Shown: piece by piece, positions 55,000 to 62,369 of the stretch
Layout: every line of letters begins with the position of its first letter
Position numbering within the stretch: position 1 is the first letter of the stretch
Assembly: GCA_947176765.1 (NCBI GenBank)
Contig: CAMWRX010000001.1
Coordinates: 44,789-108,788, forward strand
Direction: 5' to 3'
DNA: 64,000 nucleotides
DNA from: an uncultured bacterium
GTDB taxonomy: Bacteria; Bacillota; Clostridia; Oscillospirales; Oscillospiraceae
Made by a program: the position numbers and the translations under genes
The notes under the pieces: model-generated
What the model saw: only the letters and a program-made list of their open reading frames with translations
The model's database searches: none
What the model was told of the DNA's origin: nothing

Positions 55000-55719
55000 A
55001 TGGAAGAACAAAAATTCAACCGTTATGATTTTGACAGCAGTTATGCCCAAGGCGTACTGACTTTGAATCAGTATATGGTCCGAACCTTTGGCTGGATGTT
55101 TGTGGGGTTGATGGTCACATTTGCGCTGGCCGCTGCCTTGGCCCTTACTGAGACAGTGTACTATCTGTTTGCCATCCCGTACGTCCACTATATTCTGCTG
55201 ATCGCAGAGGTGGCTGTTGTGATGATTATGTCCACCAACGTGCAGAAGCGTTCGGTGGGTACCACCCGAACGCTGTTTGTGGCTTATTCTGTCCTCAACG
55301 GCCTGGTGTTTTCCTTCTATTTTGTTGTGTTCGACGTGGTAAACCTGATTTTCATCTTTGCCCTGACTGCGTTGTTCTTCGGTGGGTTCGCCCTCTATGG
55401 CCGGTTAACCAAAACCGACCTGTCCCGGCTGGGCCCGCTGCTCATCGGCGGGCTGATTTTCCTGCTGGTCGCGAATTTGCTGTCCCTGTTCATCAATTTT
55501 ACCGCCATGGAGCGAATCATCTGCATGGTGGGCATCGTGGTGTTCCTGTGCTTCACCGCCTACGACACCCAGAAGATCAAGGCCAACTATGAGTATTTCT
55601 ACGGCGACGAGGCCATGCTCCAGAAGGCGTCCATTTTCTCCGCCCTCGAGCTGTACCTTGATTTTATCAATCTGTTCCTCTATCTGCTTCGCTTTATGGG
55701 GCGGGCGCAGAAACGGTAA
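55000..55719 (+). CDS. Bax inhibitor-1/YccA family membrane protein
   Basis: A 239-residue protein with seven hydrophobic segments. It shows the BI-1 features YMVRTFGWMFVGLMVTFAL (near 24) and a C-terminal FTAYDTQKIKANYEYFY, then ALELYLDFINLFLYLLRFMG. Relatives are calcium-leak channels or interact with membrane proteases. AAGGAGAGC lies 6 nt before ATG 55000. It is the last gene of the his transcript; a functional link with histidine is not evident. Confidence 0.95.
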   Translation: MEEQKFNRYDFDSSYAQGVLTLNQYMVRTFGWMFVGLMVTFALAAALALTETVYYLFAIPYVHYILLIAEVAVVMIMSTNVQKRSVGTTRTLFVAYSVLNGLVFSFYFVVFDVVNLIFIFALTALFFGGFALYGRLTKTDLSRLGPLLIGGLIFLLVANLLSLFINFTAMERIICMVGIVVFLCFTAYDTQKIKANYEYFYGDEAMLQKASIFSALELYLDFINLFLYLLRFMGRAQKR

Positions 55720-55750
55720 AAAAGGGACAGCCGCACAAAAAAGATGCTAT

Positions 55751-55792
55751 AAACCGCGCTATCCGATTTGTCAAAATCAGATAGCGCGGTTT
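55751..55792 (+). terminator. terminator of the his operon
   Basis: A 13-bp perfect stem AAACCGCGCTATC/GATAGCGCGGTTT with an inner GATTT/AAATC pairing, then CCTAAATAATTT. Confidence 0.82.
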
Positions 55793-55984
55793 CCTAAATA
55801 ATTTGCAGCAGCGACAGGGTTCTCCATAAAGGTGTGGATCAATAATGTAAAGCAAGAAAAAGCATGTTGGAAGTCAGTTGGGATAAAAGCTTTCTTTTTC
55901 TTGCTGGCAATGGTAAGGCGCAATTCAGCAAAATGCACATTGATTGGAGATCCGCCAAATTCGTGTTCTGTTTTTGCTGCTGGG
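55777..55984 (-). other. AT-rich patch with an open, startless frame (possible gene remnant)
   Basis: Clearly richer in A+T than the flanks. On the minus strand a frame stays open for about 85 codons, from inside the 3' end of the next gene down to a stop at 55777. The reading is protein-like (EFGGSPINVHFAELRLTIAS) but has no start or ribosome site and no recognised family. An imperfect AGCAAGAAAAAG/CTTTTTCTTGCT inverted repeat lies in it. It may be the tail of a decayed gene or chance. Confidence 0.3.
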
Positions 55985-56884
55985 TCAACTAAATAGTCGA
56001 AAGAAGAAGAAGCTCGAGTGAGCCACCGACATCGCTAGGCAGACCCCGCTGGTGATCAGGGCCTTGTTGCCGGGATTGCCCCTGCTCTTGCCGTCAATCG
56101 CAAACATCAGGCCAACCAGACAGACCCCCACGCCGGAGAGGGGGACGAAGATGTCGAGGACCAGGCCGCCGATCGAGAACCCGACCGACACGATGCCACG
56201 CACACCAACCGCCCTTTTGCCGATCAGCCTGTCAATGCCGGGGTTCTCAGCTTCCACCTTGCGGGCCAGCGGAATGATGAATCGCTTAAAAGCTATACAC
56301 TCATTTGCCTGAAGGATGTTCATGGGCAGGTATTTGCTGCTGTTCAGATTTTCGGCATCAACGCAGATCCGAGCGATGACGCCGCCTTGCTTGTCCACCA
56401 GCGTGGTTTCCACCCGCTGTATCACGCCATTCTTTTCCTTGATGGTCGCTATGACCTTGCCCAGCCTTTCCGGGGTCAGCACCCGAGGCATACCGATCTG
56501 GACGTCATGGGTATTCTCTTCCATTTTCAGCGGGAAGATCCAGAGTGTCTTGCCTTTAAAGGCCACTGCGTATCGGTAATAGGTGGTAGTGTGCGTCGTA
56601 CGGGTGTTCCGCCTAACGTGATTTACATCCTCCACGTAGTCATAGCTGCGCTGCATATCCTCCCAGTGCGCGTAGGCAATTTGCGCGTCCTGCGCGTCGG
56701 GGGGCAGAGCGTTCCGCACCGTGCGGCGAACTTTCTCAAGATCCCCACCAGTTGCGGCTATTTGGCGGTTCACGTTTTTCTCGTTATTTTTGTAGATCCT
56801 GTAAACGGCGTATCCAATAATAATGATGCAGATCCGGAAAAGAAACGTAACGATATTGCCTGTCGCAATCACGGTGATGCCCAC
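55985..56884 (-). CDS. uncharacterised membrane protein
   Basis: A 299-residue protein: an N-terminal membrane anchor (residues about 8-24, IVTFLFRICIIIIGYAVY), a cytoplasmic or external alpha/beta region of about 190 residues (RYAVAFKGKTLWIFPLKMEE; then a long strand-rich part), and two or three C-terminal hydrophobic segments (GFSIGGLVLDIFVPLSGVGV). GTG 56884 was chosen because AAAGGGGGC precedes it at 7 nt; upstream in-frame sequence to 56962 runs through the promoter (TATAAT on the minus strand near 56930). No family was recognised. Confidence 0.7.
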   Translation of the reverse strand: MGITVIATGNIVTFLFRICIIIIGYAVYRIYKNNEKNVNRQIAATGGDLEKVRRTVRNALPPDAQDAQIAYAHWEDMQRSYDYVEDVNHVRRNTRTTHTTTYYRYAVAFKGKTLWIFPLKMEENTHDVQIGMPRVLTPERLGKVIATIKEKNGVIQRVETTLVDKQGGVIARICVDAENLNSSKYLPMNILQANECIAFKRFIIPLARKVEAENPGIDRLIGKRAVGVRGIVSVGFSIGGLVLDIFVPLSGVGVCLVGLMFAIDGKSRGNPGNKALITSGVCLAMSVAHSSFFFFRLFS

Positions 56885-57034
56885 GCTGATGCCCCCTTTT
56901 GTAAAAAATATTACCAGCTTAATTATATCACATATAATGTCAGATTTCCAGACAAACACCAATATATTATAGAGCAGTAAAAATAGCCTGACAGGATGAC
57001 TTTCGGCATGGTTGAGCCCTCCTGTTGAGCATGA

Positions 57035-57063
57035 AAAAAGCGCGATGTCAAATCGCGCTTTTT
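57035..57063. terminator. bidirectional terminator hairpin
   Basis: A 12-bp perfect stem AAAAAGCGCGAT/ATCGCGCTTTTT with a 5-nt loop and T runs for both strands. Confidence 0.82.
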
Positions 57064-57070
57064 CGAGTTA

Positions 57071-57095
57071 AAATAAAAACGCCCCAAACGGGACG
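57071..57095 (-). terminator. terminator of the 26-residue peptide gene
   Basis: On the minus strand CGTCCC, loop GTTT, GGGGCG (one G-U pair), then TTTTTATTT. It lies 35 bp past the peptide stop codon. Confidence 0.7.
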
Positions 57096-57129
57096 AGTTA
57101 AATCTTAGACCTTTGAAATTCCGTCTGGC

Positions 57130-57210
57130 TCAGCGGTCGCTGGGAACGGTAGTCTCTCCGGCGAAGATCAACTCGTCGATATCAACGGGCGCGGAATAGA
57201 AGACCTTCAT
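57130..57210 (-). CDS. free-standing 26-residue peptide gene (YSAP-type small protein)
   Basis: Reads MKVFYSAPVDIDELIFAGET, then TVPSDR. A textbook GGAGGTGAT site lies 4-5 nt before the ATG, a consensus promoter lies just upstream and a terminator just downstream, so the transcript is only about 150 nt. Short peptides opening with MK and an early YSAP/YxxP and containing acidic residues recur in gut Clostridia; whether they are precursors, regulators or membrane effectors is unknown. No maturation enzyme is adjacent. Confidence 0.6.
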   Translation of the reverse strand: MKVFYSAPVDIDELIFAGETTVPSDR

Positions 57211-57241
57211 TTTGATCACCTCCATCATTTATTTCTTGTTT

Positions 57242-57270
57242 ATTATAGCAATATTTTTTCGATTTGTAAA
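57242..57270 (-). promoter_or_regulatory. sigma-A promoter of the 26-residue peptide gene
   Basis: On the minus strand TTTACA, a 17-bp AT-rich spacer and a perfect TATAAT, 31 bp before the ATG. Confidence 0.82.
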
Positions 57271-57327
57271 GGGGTTTTTGTAAAAAAGTTCAAAGCATTA
57301 TTTGGAAATCTCTCAAGCAAAAAATGC

Positions 57328-57356
57328 TTGCATTTTCCAGCTGGGTCTGGTATAAT
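57328..57356 (+). promoter_or_regulatory. promoter of tRNA-Gly
   Basis: TTGCAT, a 17-bp spacer and a perfect TATAAT, 11 bp before the mature tRNA. Confidence 0.8.
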
Positions 57357-57367
57357 ACAATACACTT

Positions 57368-57441
57368 GCGGGTGTAGTTCAATGGTAGAATGTCAGCTTC
57401 CCAAGCTGAACACGGGGGTTCGATTCCCCTCACCCGCTCCA
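57368..57441 (+). tRNA. tRNA-Gly (anticodon CCC)
   Basis: 74 nt with encoded CCA. The acceptor stem pairs GCGGGTG with CACCCGC; the D-loop is AGTTCAATGGTAGA; the anticodon stem-loop is TCAGC-TTCCCAA-GCTGA with anticodon CCC; the T-arm contains GGTTCGATTCC. Decodes GGG. Confidence 0.96.
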
Positions 57442-57465
57442 GGGCGGTCGGCAGACCGCCGGGAT

Positions 57466-57507
57466 CGGTCGTTCGCCCGCTGGGCGGACGACCGTCCTTT
57501 TGTTTTT
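57466..57507 (+). terminator. terminator after tRNA-Gly
   Basis: A 13-bp stem (CGGTCGT-CGCCC type arms with one wobble) and TCCTTTTGTTTTT. A smaller GGCGGTC/GACCGCC hairpin precedes it. Confidence 0.87.
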
Positions 57508-57581
57508 CCGTTAAGTTCGCGGCCGAGTAGGAGGGAACAGCGGCTTTGATTCCCCATGCTTATTGAAATGAGGCAAATGTT

Positions 57582-58379
57582 ATGGATTTCAACGACGTTT
57601 ATCAGATAAAGGACGAGATCGAACAGATTCAGAAAACCTATGAGCTGTTTGACGAGGACAGCCGCCTGAACGGCTCAAAGGCCGCGCGGGTGGAGTTTTT
57701 GACCACTACCCGGTACATTGAGCGCTATCTAAAACCTGGCTCCAGTATTCTGGACATAGGGGCCGGAGCGGGGGAATACAGCCTCTATTTCGCGAGAAAG
57801 GGATATAAGGTATGCGCTCTGGAGCTAGCGGATCATAATATCAAGGCGTTTCGCAAAAAAATTAGACCGGAGGACGAGATTGAGCTTGTACAGGGGAACG
57901 CGGTGGATCTAAGCCGGTATGAGGATGAGAGTTTTGACGCTGTTTTGCTGTTTGGGCCGCTGTATCATTTGCACAAAGAGGAGGATAAGCTGCGGTGTAT
58001 CGCGGAGGCGAAGCGCGTCTGCAAGCCTTCCGGCAAGATTTTCTTTGCCTTCATTTCCAATGATATGGTCATCTTGACCGAGTTTTCCTACCGTCCCAGC
58101 TTTTTTGTGGATGGCGACTATGATAAGGATACCTTTAAGCTGGACGACTTCCCGTTTGTATTCCACATTGTAGACGAGTGCCGCAGGCTGCTCCGGGACG
58201 GCGGCGTCCGAATTCTCCATGAGGTGGCCGCTGACGGCGTCAGCGAGTTGATGGCGGATCAGATCAACGCCATGGACGACGAGAGCTACGCCCAATATCT
58301 GAGGTATCACGAGTACATCTGCGAAAAGCCGGAGCTGCTGGGCATGACCAACCACCTGCTGTTTGTGGGAGAGAAGTAA
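57582..58379 (+). CDS. class I SAM-dependent methyltransferase
   Basis: A 265-residue Rossmann-like methyltransferase. Motif I is SSILDIGAGAGEYSLYFARK (about residues 52-71), followed by the acidic CALELADHN and motif IV FDAVLLFGPLYHL near 124. Substrate unknown; the composition and length fit small-molecule methyltransferases. No strong ribosome site is visible (GAGGCAAATG). The next gene lies 36 bp downstream and may be co-transcribed. Confidence 0.88.
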   Translation: MDFNDVYQIKDEIEQIQKTYELFDEDSRLNGSKAARVEFLTTTRYIERYLKPGSSILDIGAGAGEYSLYFARKGYKVCALELADHNIKAFRKKIRPEDEIELVQGNAVDLSRYEDESFDAVLLFGPLYHLHKEEDKLRCIAEAKRVCKPSGKIFFAFISNDMVILTEFSYRPSFFVDGDYDKDTFKLDDFPFVFHIVDECRRLLRDGGVRILHEVAADGVSELMADQINAMDDESYAQYLRYHEYICEKPELLGMTNHLLFVGEK

Positions 58380-58415
58380 TCTCACGGATATTTGCCAACA
58401 GAAAGAGGCCGGAAT

Positions 58416-59123
58416 ATGAAGGTAAAATGTGCCTGGGAACACAATGGGGACGACACTCTGCTGTACGCGGTCAACTGCGTGGGGGCGCACACAAGAGGAG
58501 CCAGCAGGGAGCTGGCGCTGGAGAAAATGCCGAAGGAGATTATGTCCTATCTGCGCTGGAGCGGGGAGCCAGTTCCAGAGCGCGTTGAAATTGAGATTGT
58601 CCAAGAAAAAGCCAGCGGGCTTCAGATTGCGGACGCTGATTCGGACATCATGTTCGAGGAAGAGCGTGTGCCGCTGCCAGAGGAGGCATATTTGAGGCTG
58701 AAGGCGCTGGCGCTGAAATCCGCAGAGGATTTTCACGCGCTGTATGCCTCTGTTCCAGATAAAAATGCCAGCTGTCTGCCGGTGCGGAACACGTTTTACG
58801 GCGCTGTTCCCCGGATGGCTCAGGAGATGTATGAACATACCAAAAACGTGAATTCTTACTATTTCGGAGAGATCGGTGTGGATGCGGACAACGCGGGCAC
58901 TATTCTCGAATGCCGCCAGAGAGGGTTTGCGCTTCTGGAACAGTCTGACGGTTTCTTAAAGGCTCCTGCCGTTGTAGGCAGTTATGATGAGCTGTGGTCT
59001 GTCCGAAAAGTGCTGCGCCGCTTTATTTGGCATGATCGGATCCACGCGAAGGCGATGTATCGGATGGCGGTGCGCACCTTCGGAAAAAATGCGGTCAGAG
59101 ATCCCTTCCAATTTGATGAATGA
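58416..59123 (+). CDS. uncharacterised protein, possibly DinB/YfiT-like at the C-terminus
   Basis: A 235-residue soluble protein. The N-terminal 65 residues resemble a small HicB-like alpha/beta fold (CAWEHNGDDTLLYAVNCVGA); the C-terminal half is helical with spaced histidines (RRFIWHDRIHAKAMYRMA near 205), reminiscent of metal-binding DinB four-helix proteins. The link is tentative. ATG 58416 follows AGAGGCCGG. Followed by a terminator. Confidence 0.55.
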   Translation: MKVKCAWEHNGDDTLLYAVNCVGAHTRGASRELALEKMPKEIMSYLRWSGEPVPERVEIEIVQEKASGLQIADADSDIMFEEERVPLPEEAYLRLKALALKSAEDFHALYASVPDKNASCLPVRNTFYGAVPRMAQEMYEHTKNVNSYYFGEIGVDADNAGTILECRQRGFALLEQSDGFLKAPAVVGSYDELWSVRKVLRRFIWHDRIHAKAMYRMAVRTFGKNAVRDPFQFDE

Positions 59124-59134
59124 CGCTTCGGCTG

Positions 59135-59162
59135 AAGGCCCGCCTTATATAGGGCGGGCCTT
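59135..59162 (+). terminator. terminator after the 58416-59123 gene
   Basis: A 10-bp perfect stem AAGGCCCGCC/GGCGGGCCTT around 8 nt; the tail is TTATATAT. Confidence 0.72.
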
Positions 59163-59183
59163 ATATATCTGAGCCTCCGGTTT

Positions 59184-59212
59184 GCATAAAACTCTGTTCC
59201 CGAACATACAGT
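59184..59212 (+). promoter_or_regulatory. sigma-E-type promoter of spoIVFA-spoIVFB
   Basis: CATACAGT (59205-59212) matches the sigma-E -10 consensus CATACANT fully. GCATAAA (59184-59190) is a five-of-seven match to the -35 KMATATT, with the usual 14-bp spacer. Sigma-E itself is encoded at 29.9 kb. Confidence 0.68.
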
Positions 59213-59245
59213 ATTCCAGACTGTGTGGACAAGGAGGGAATGCGT

Positions 59246-60253
59246 GTGGACGGGGCATCCAGGTACGTTACAAAGAGCAGGGGGCGGAGGCCTGCACAGA
59301 GAACAAGGCGGCGCCCTGCTCAGGGCAGTGGAGCAGAGGGAGATCAGCGCAGATTCATTCAACTGGTGGTCAGCCTGGTCTTGTTTCTTCTGGTGTACAT
59401 TGGCCGGGGTGTGTTCCCCGCACAGCTGGAGATGTGGAGAACTGCCGCAGCCGCCAATGTGGATTTTAAGGCGGTTTTCCAGCAGTTTGGCTCCGCTCTG
59501 TCTCAAGGAAAACCGGTGCAGGGAGCGTTGGAGATGCTGTGTGTCGAGCTGCTGGGCGGCAAGGTACAGGAAGAAGAACCGCCTCATTCGACCTCCTTTG
59601 AGCAAAATCGATCTGTGATCCTGATGAGCCAGATTCCAGGCGGAGGATTGGCTTATTGGAATGAGCACGGCATATTTGCCGGGATCAGCGTTCCACAAAA
59701 TAGGGACGAGCCAATGGTCGATGAACCTGTTCCCAGTGAACCAGAACCCAGCGAGGCGGAGCCCAGTGAGGCCGTTGTGGTGACGGCGATGGCCCAGGAA
59801 TACACCGACGACGGAGTAAAGCTGCCCAGAAATGTGAGCTTTGCGTTTTATGAACTGGGTCTCAGCGAAACTATGGTGCCTGTGTCCGGAACAGCGACCT
59901 CCGGCTTTGGCTATCGGGATCACCCGGTCAGCGGTACCAACGAATTTCATCTTGCGCTGGATATTGGTGCGGCAGAGGGTACCGAAATCGGAGCCTTTGC
60001 CGATGGTGTGGTGGAATATATCGGAACCAGCGACGAGTTCGGCAACTATTTAAAGATCAATCATGATAACAATGTCAGCACCTTCTATGCCCATTGCAGC
60101 AAGCTCTTGGTTCATAAGGGAGATCAGGTGACCTGCGGCCAGACAGTTGCGCTGGTGGGACAGACGGGCAACGCCACCGGGCCCCATCTTCATCTGACTA
60201 TTGAAAAAGATAACATCCGGCTGGATCCGGCATATTATGTGGACTTGTCATGA
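59246..60253 (+). CDS. spoIVFA: SpoIVFA-like M23-domain sporulation membrane protein
   Basis: About 335 residues: a basic N-terminus, one membrane helix (QLVVSLVLFLLVYIGRGVF), an acidic Pro/Glu linker (PVPSEPEPSEAEPSEAV) and a C-terminal LytM/M23 domain with HLALDIG (near 235) and GPHLHLTIE (near 313), so the M23 zinc ligands are retained. In Bacillus SpoIVFA anchors and inhibits the SpoIVFB protease. GTG 59246 gives 8-nt spacing from AAGGAGG; ATG 59240 or GTG 59225 are alternatives. The call rests mainly on the downstream spoIVFB. Confidence 0.8.
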   Translation: MDGASRYVTKSRGRRPAQRTRRRPAQGSGAEGDQRRFIQLVVSLVLFLLVYIGRGVFPAQLEMWRTAAAANVDFKAVFQQFGSALSQGKPVQGALEMLCVELLGGKVQEEEPPHSTSFEQNRSVILMSQIPGGGLAYWNEHGIFAGISVPQNRDEPMVDEPVPSEPEPSEAEPSEAVVVTAMAQEYTDDGVKLPRNVSFAFYELGLSETMVPVSGTATSGFGYRDHPVSGTNEFHLALDIGAAEGTEIGAFADGVVEYIGTSDEFGNYLKINHDNNVSTFYAHCSKLLVHKGDQVTCGQTVALVGQTGNATGPHLHLTIEKDNIRLDPAYYVDLS

Positions 60254-60254
60254 G

Positions 60255-60827
60255 ATGCCACAGGTGAAGGTGAGCCCTGGCTTCCTGCTGATATTGGGGG
60301 TGCTGTTCTGGTTAGATGAGGGGGTTGGACTGCTTCCCTGGGGGCTGCTGGCCTGCGTCCTGCATGAACTGGGCCATATAGTCGCCGCCGCCCTCTTTGA
60401 AGGATATGTAAGGGAAATTTCCTTTACAATTGTTGGGGCGGAAATGTGTTTGGATTATCACAAGCCGCTGACCTACAGCCAGGACAGCTTAGTGGCGCTA
60501 GCCGGGCCGGCAATCAATTTGCTGTTTGGAGCTATAGCCCTTGCGATGGGCTGGCAACTGGCGGCGGCGCTCACGCTGGCGGTGGGCGTGTTCAATCTGC
60601 TGCCTGTCCTGCCGCTGGACGGGGGACGGGTCGTGTACGGCCTGTTGGCAGGACGGCTGGATCCGGACTGGGCGGAGCGGCTGATGACGGCCCTGTCGGG
60701 CTGTCTGGTAGGCGCGCTGGTGGGGGTGGGCACAGTATGCGCGATCCACTACGCCAACGCGACTTTGCTTCTCACCGCCCTGTGGCTTCTGGCCGGGGTG
60801 CTGCGCCGCGGCGGGGAGGGGTCATAA
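60255..60827 (+). CDS. spoIVFB: SpoIVFB-like intramembrane zinc protease
   Basis: A 190-residue M50 protease with about five membrane segments. The metal motif HELGH is at residues 37-41 and the third ligand lies in NLLPVLPLDGGRVVYGLLAG near 115. In Bacillus this enzyme processes pro-sigma-K in the outer forespore membrane. It lacks the CBS domain present in some homologues. ATG 60255 is 1 bp after the spoIVFA stop, so translation is probably coupled; no strong ribosome site is seen. Confidence 0.88.
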   Translation: MPQVKVSPGFLLILGVLFWLDEGVGLLPWGLLACVLHELGHIVAAALFEGYVREISFTIVGAEMCLDYHKPLTYSQDSLVALAGPAINLLFGAIALAMGWQLAAALTLAVGVFNLLPVLPLDGGRVVYGLLAGRLDPDWAERLMTALSGCLVGALVGVGTVCAIHYANATLLLTALWLLAGVLRRGGEGS

Positions 60828-60854
60828 AATTTCCCCGGAAATTGAAAAAAGTTC

Positions 60855-60883
60855 TTGCAAATTTCCCGCGCTTATGGTAGACT
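60855..60883 (+). promoter_or_regulatory. sigma-A promoter of rplS
   Basis: TTGCAA, a 17-bp spacer and TAGACT. The 75-nt leader before rplS (GGGCGGTCC...GGACGC region) may hold the L19 leader structure known in Firmicutes, but I could not confirm its fold. Confidence 0.65.
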
Positions 60884-60964
60884 ACCTAAGTCTGAAAAAG
60901 GGCGGTCCTCTGCGCGGCCATGGGCTTGGACGCACGAACGCCTGAAAATAGGAGGAAAATACAA

Positions 60965-61306
60965 ATGGAACTGCTTAAGCAATTCAGCGAGAAGTACATG
61001 AAGGACGAGGTTCCTTCCGTCAGCGTGGGCGACACTGTCCGGGTTCACATCCGGGTCAAGGAGGGCAGCCGCGAGCGTATCCAGGTGTTCGAGGGCACCG
61101 TCATCGCCAAGAAGCACGGCGGTGTGGAGGAGAGCTTCACCGTGCGCCGCATCTCTTACGGCGTTGGTGTGGAGAAGGTGTTCCCCCTGCACGCCCCCAC
61201 CATTGAGAAGGTCGAGACCGTCCGCCGGGGCAAAGTCCGTCGGGCCAAGCTGTACTACCTGCGTGACCGCGTGGGCAAGGCCGCTAAGGTCAAAGAGGAT
61301 TTGTAA
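60965..61306 (+). CDS. rplS: 50S ribosomal protein L19
   Basis: 113 residues with the L19 signatures [20 protein letters not shown] near 27, [20 protein letters not shown] near 48 and the C-terminal [20 protein letters not shown]. Lies at the 30S-50S interface. ATG 60965 follows ATAGGAGGAAAATAC. Single-gene unit with its own promoter and terminator. Confidence 0.98.
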   Translation: MELLKQFSEKYMKDEVPSVSVGDTVRVHIRVKEGSRERIQVFEGTVIAKKHGGVEESFTVRRISYGVGVEKVFPLHAPTIEKVETVRRGKVRRAKLYYLRDRVGKAAKVKEDL

Positions 61307-61310
61307 GAAG

Positions 61311-61352
61311 CGCAATAAAAAAGGAGCGGGTGACCGCTCCTTTTTTATTGCG
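61311..61352. terminator. terminator after rplS
   Basis: A 19-bp perfect stem around a GTGA loop; the arms include A6 and T6, so it ends transcription with a T run inside the stem and works in both directions. Confidence 0.93.
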
Positions 61353-61366
61353 AGCCGGAGAAAAGG

Positions 61367-61402
61367 TGGACTTATCTGACTTTTTGTGGTATAGTCAGAT
61401 AA
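61367..61402 (+). promoter_or_regulatory. promoter of rbgA with an embedded inverted repeat
   Basis: TGGACT (61367-61372), a 17-bp spacer and TATAGT (61390-61395). TTATCTGAC (61372-61380) and GTCAGATAA (61394-61402) are perfect 9-bp arms that span the spacer and -10. Confidence 0.55.
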
Positions 61403-61427
61403 CTCGAAAAATGACAAAGCAATTTTT

Positions 61428-61462
61428 TAGGCGGGCAAAGCCCGCCTACGTGTGAAACACGT
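61428..61462. repeat. two tandem hairpins in the rbgA leader
   Basis: TAGGCGGGC-aaa-GCCCGCCTA is followed directly by ACGTGT-gaa-ACACGT, sharing one base. No T run follows, so they are not terminators. They lie between the promoter and the ribosome site of rbgA. Confidence 0.7.
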
Positions 61463-61495
61463 TGCATTTGACTATATAAAAGGGAGGACGGCCCA

Positions 61496-62347
61496 ATGAA
61501 TATCCAGTGGTATCCCGGACACATGACCAAGACCAGACGGCAGATGGAAGAGGATGTAAAGCTGGTAGATCTGGTGGCCGAGGTAGTGGATGCCCGTATC
61601 CCCATATCCAGCCGCAATCCAGATATTGACGCTATTGTGGGGAACCGGCCTCGGCTGATTGTGTTCAACCGGGCGGATCAGGCGGACCCCGCCATGACGG
61701 CCCGCTGGATCGCTTGGTTTAAAGCAAAGGGCTATGGTGTACTGGAAACAGACGCCAAAAGCGGCAAGGGAGTGGGGCAGTTCTCCGCTGCCGCGAAAAG
61801 CGTTTTAAAGGACAAGCTGGCCGCGTGGAAGGCCAAAGGCCAGGTGGGCCGCCCCATCCGGGCCATGGTGGTGGGGGTGCCCAACGTGGGCAAGTCCACG
61901 TTTATCAATAAGGTGGCAAAACGCAAATCCGCCAAAGCCAGCGACCGCCCGGGCGTCACCCGGGGCAAGCAGTGGGTGGGTGTGGACAGCGGCCTGGAGC
62001 TGCTGGATACGCCGGGTATTCTATGGCCCAAGTTTGAGGATGAAACCACCGGCCTTCATTTGGCGTTTACCGGAGCAGTGAAGGATGAGATAACGGATAT
62101 GGAGGCTTTGGCCTGCGCTTTGCTGGAGCTGCTGCGGGATCGCTACCCCAAGGCGCTGCTGGAGCGGTATAAGCTGGCGGAACTGGATGGTCTCCAGGGC
62201 TGGGAGCTTCTGGAGCAGAGCGCCCGGAAACGGGGAATGCTGATTTCCGGCGGCGAGGCAGACACGGAGCGGATGGCAAAGGTGCTTTTAGATGAGTTCC
62301 GTGGTGGAAAGCTTGGGCGCTTTACACTAGAAGTGCCGGAAGATTGA
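61496..62347 (+). CDS. rbgA: ribosome biogenesis GTPase RbgA (YlqF)
   Basis: A circularly permuted GTPase needed for late 50S assembly. 283 residues: NIQWYPGHMTKTRRQMEEDV at the N-terminus, G4 as IVFNRADQAD (NRAD instead of the usual NKAD, near 59), G1 GVPNVGKSTFINK near 126, and G3 DTPGILWPKFED near 172. ATG 61496 follows AAGGGAGGACG. It sits after rplS as in many Firmicutes and is followed by rnhB. Confidence 0.97.
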   Translation: MNIQWYPGHMTKTRRQMEEDVKLVDLVAEVVDARIPISSRNPDIDAIVGNRPRLIVFNRADQADPAMTARWIAWFKAKGYGVLETDAKSGKGVGQFSAAAKSVLKDKLAAWKAKGQVGRPIRAMVVGVPNVGKSTFINKVAKRKSAKASDRPGVTRGKQWVGVDSGLELLDTPGILWPKFEDETTGLHLAFTGAVKDEITDMEALACALLELLRDRYPKALLERYKLAELDGLQGWELLEQSARKRGMLISGGEADTERMAKVLLDEFRGGKLGRFTLEVPED

Positions 62348-62369
62348 TAGCGGAAAGGGGAGAGGCGTC

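Noticed and set aside
57328..57549. A 73-codon frame covering tRNA-Gly
   Set aside because: It reads through the tRNA and its terminator and has no ribosome site.
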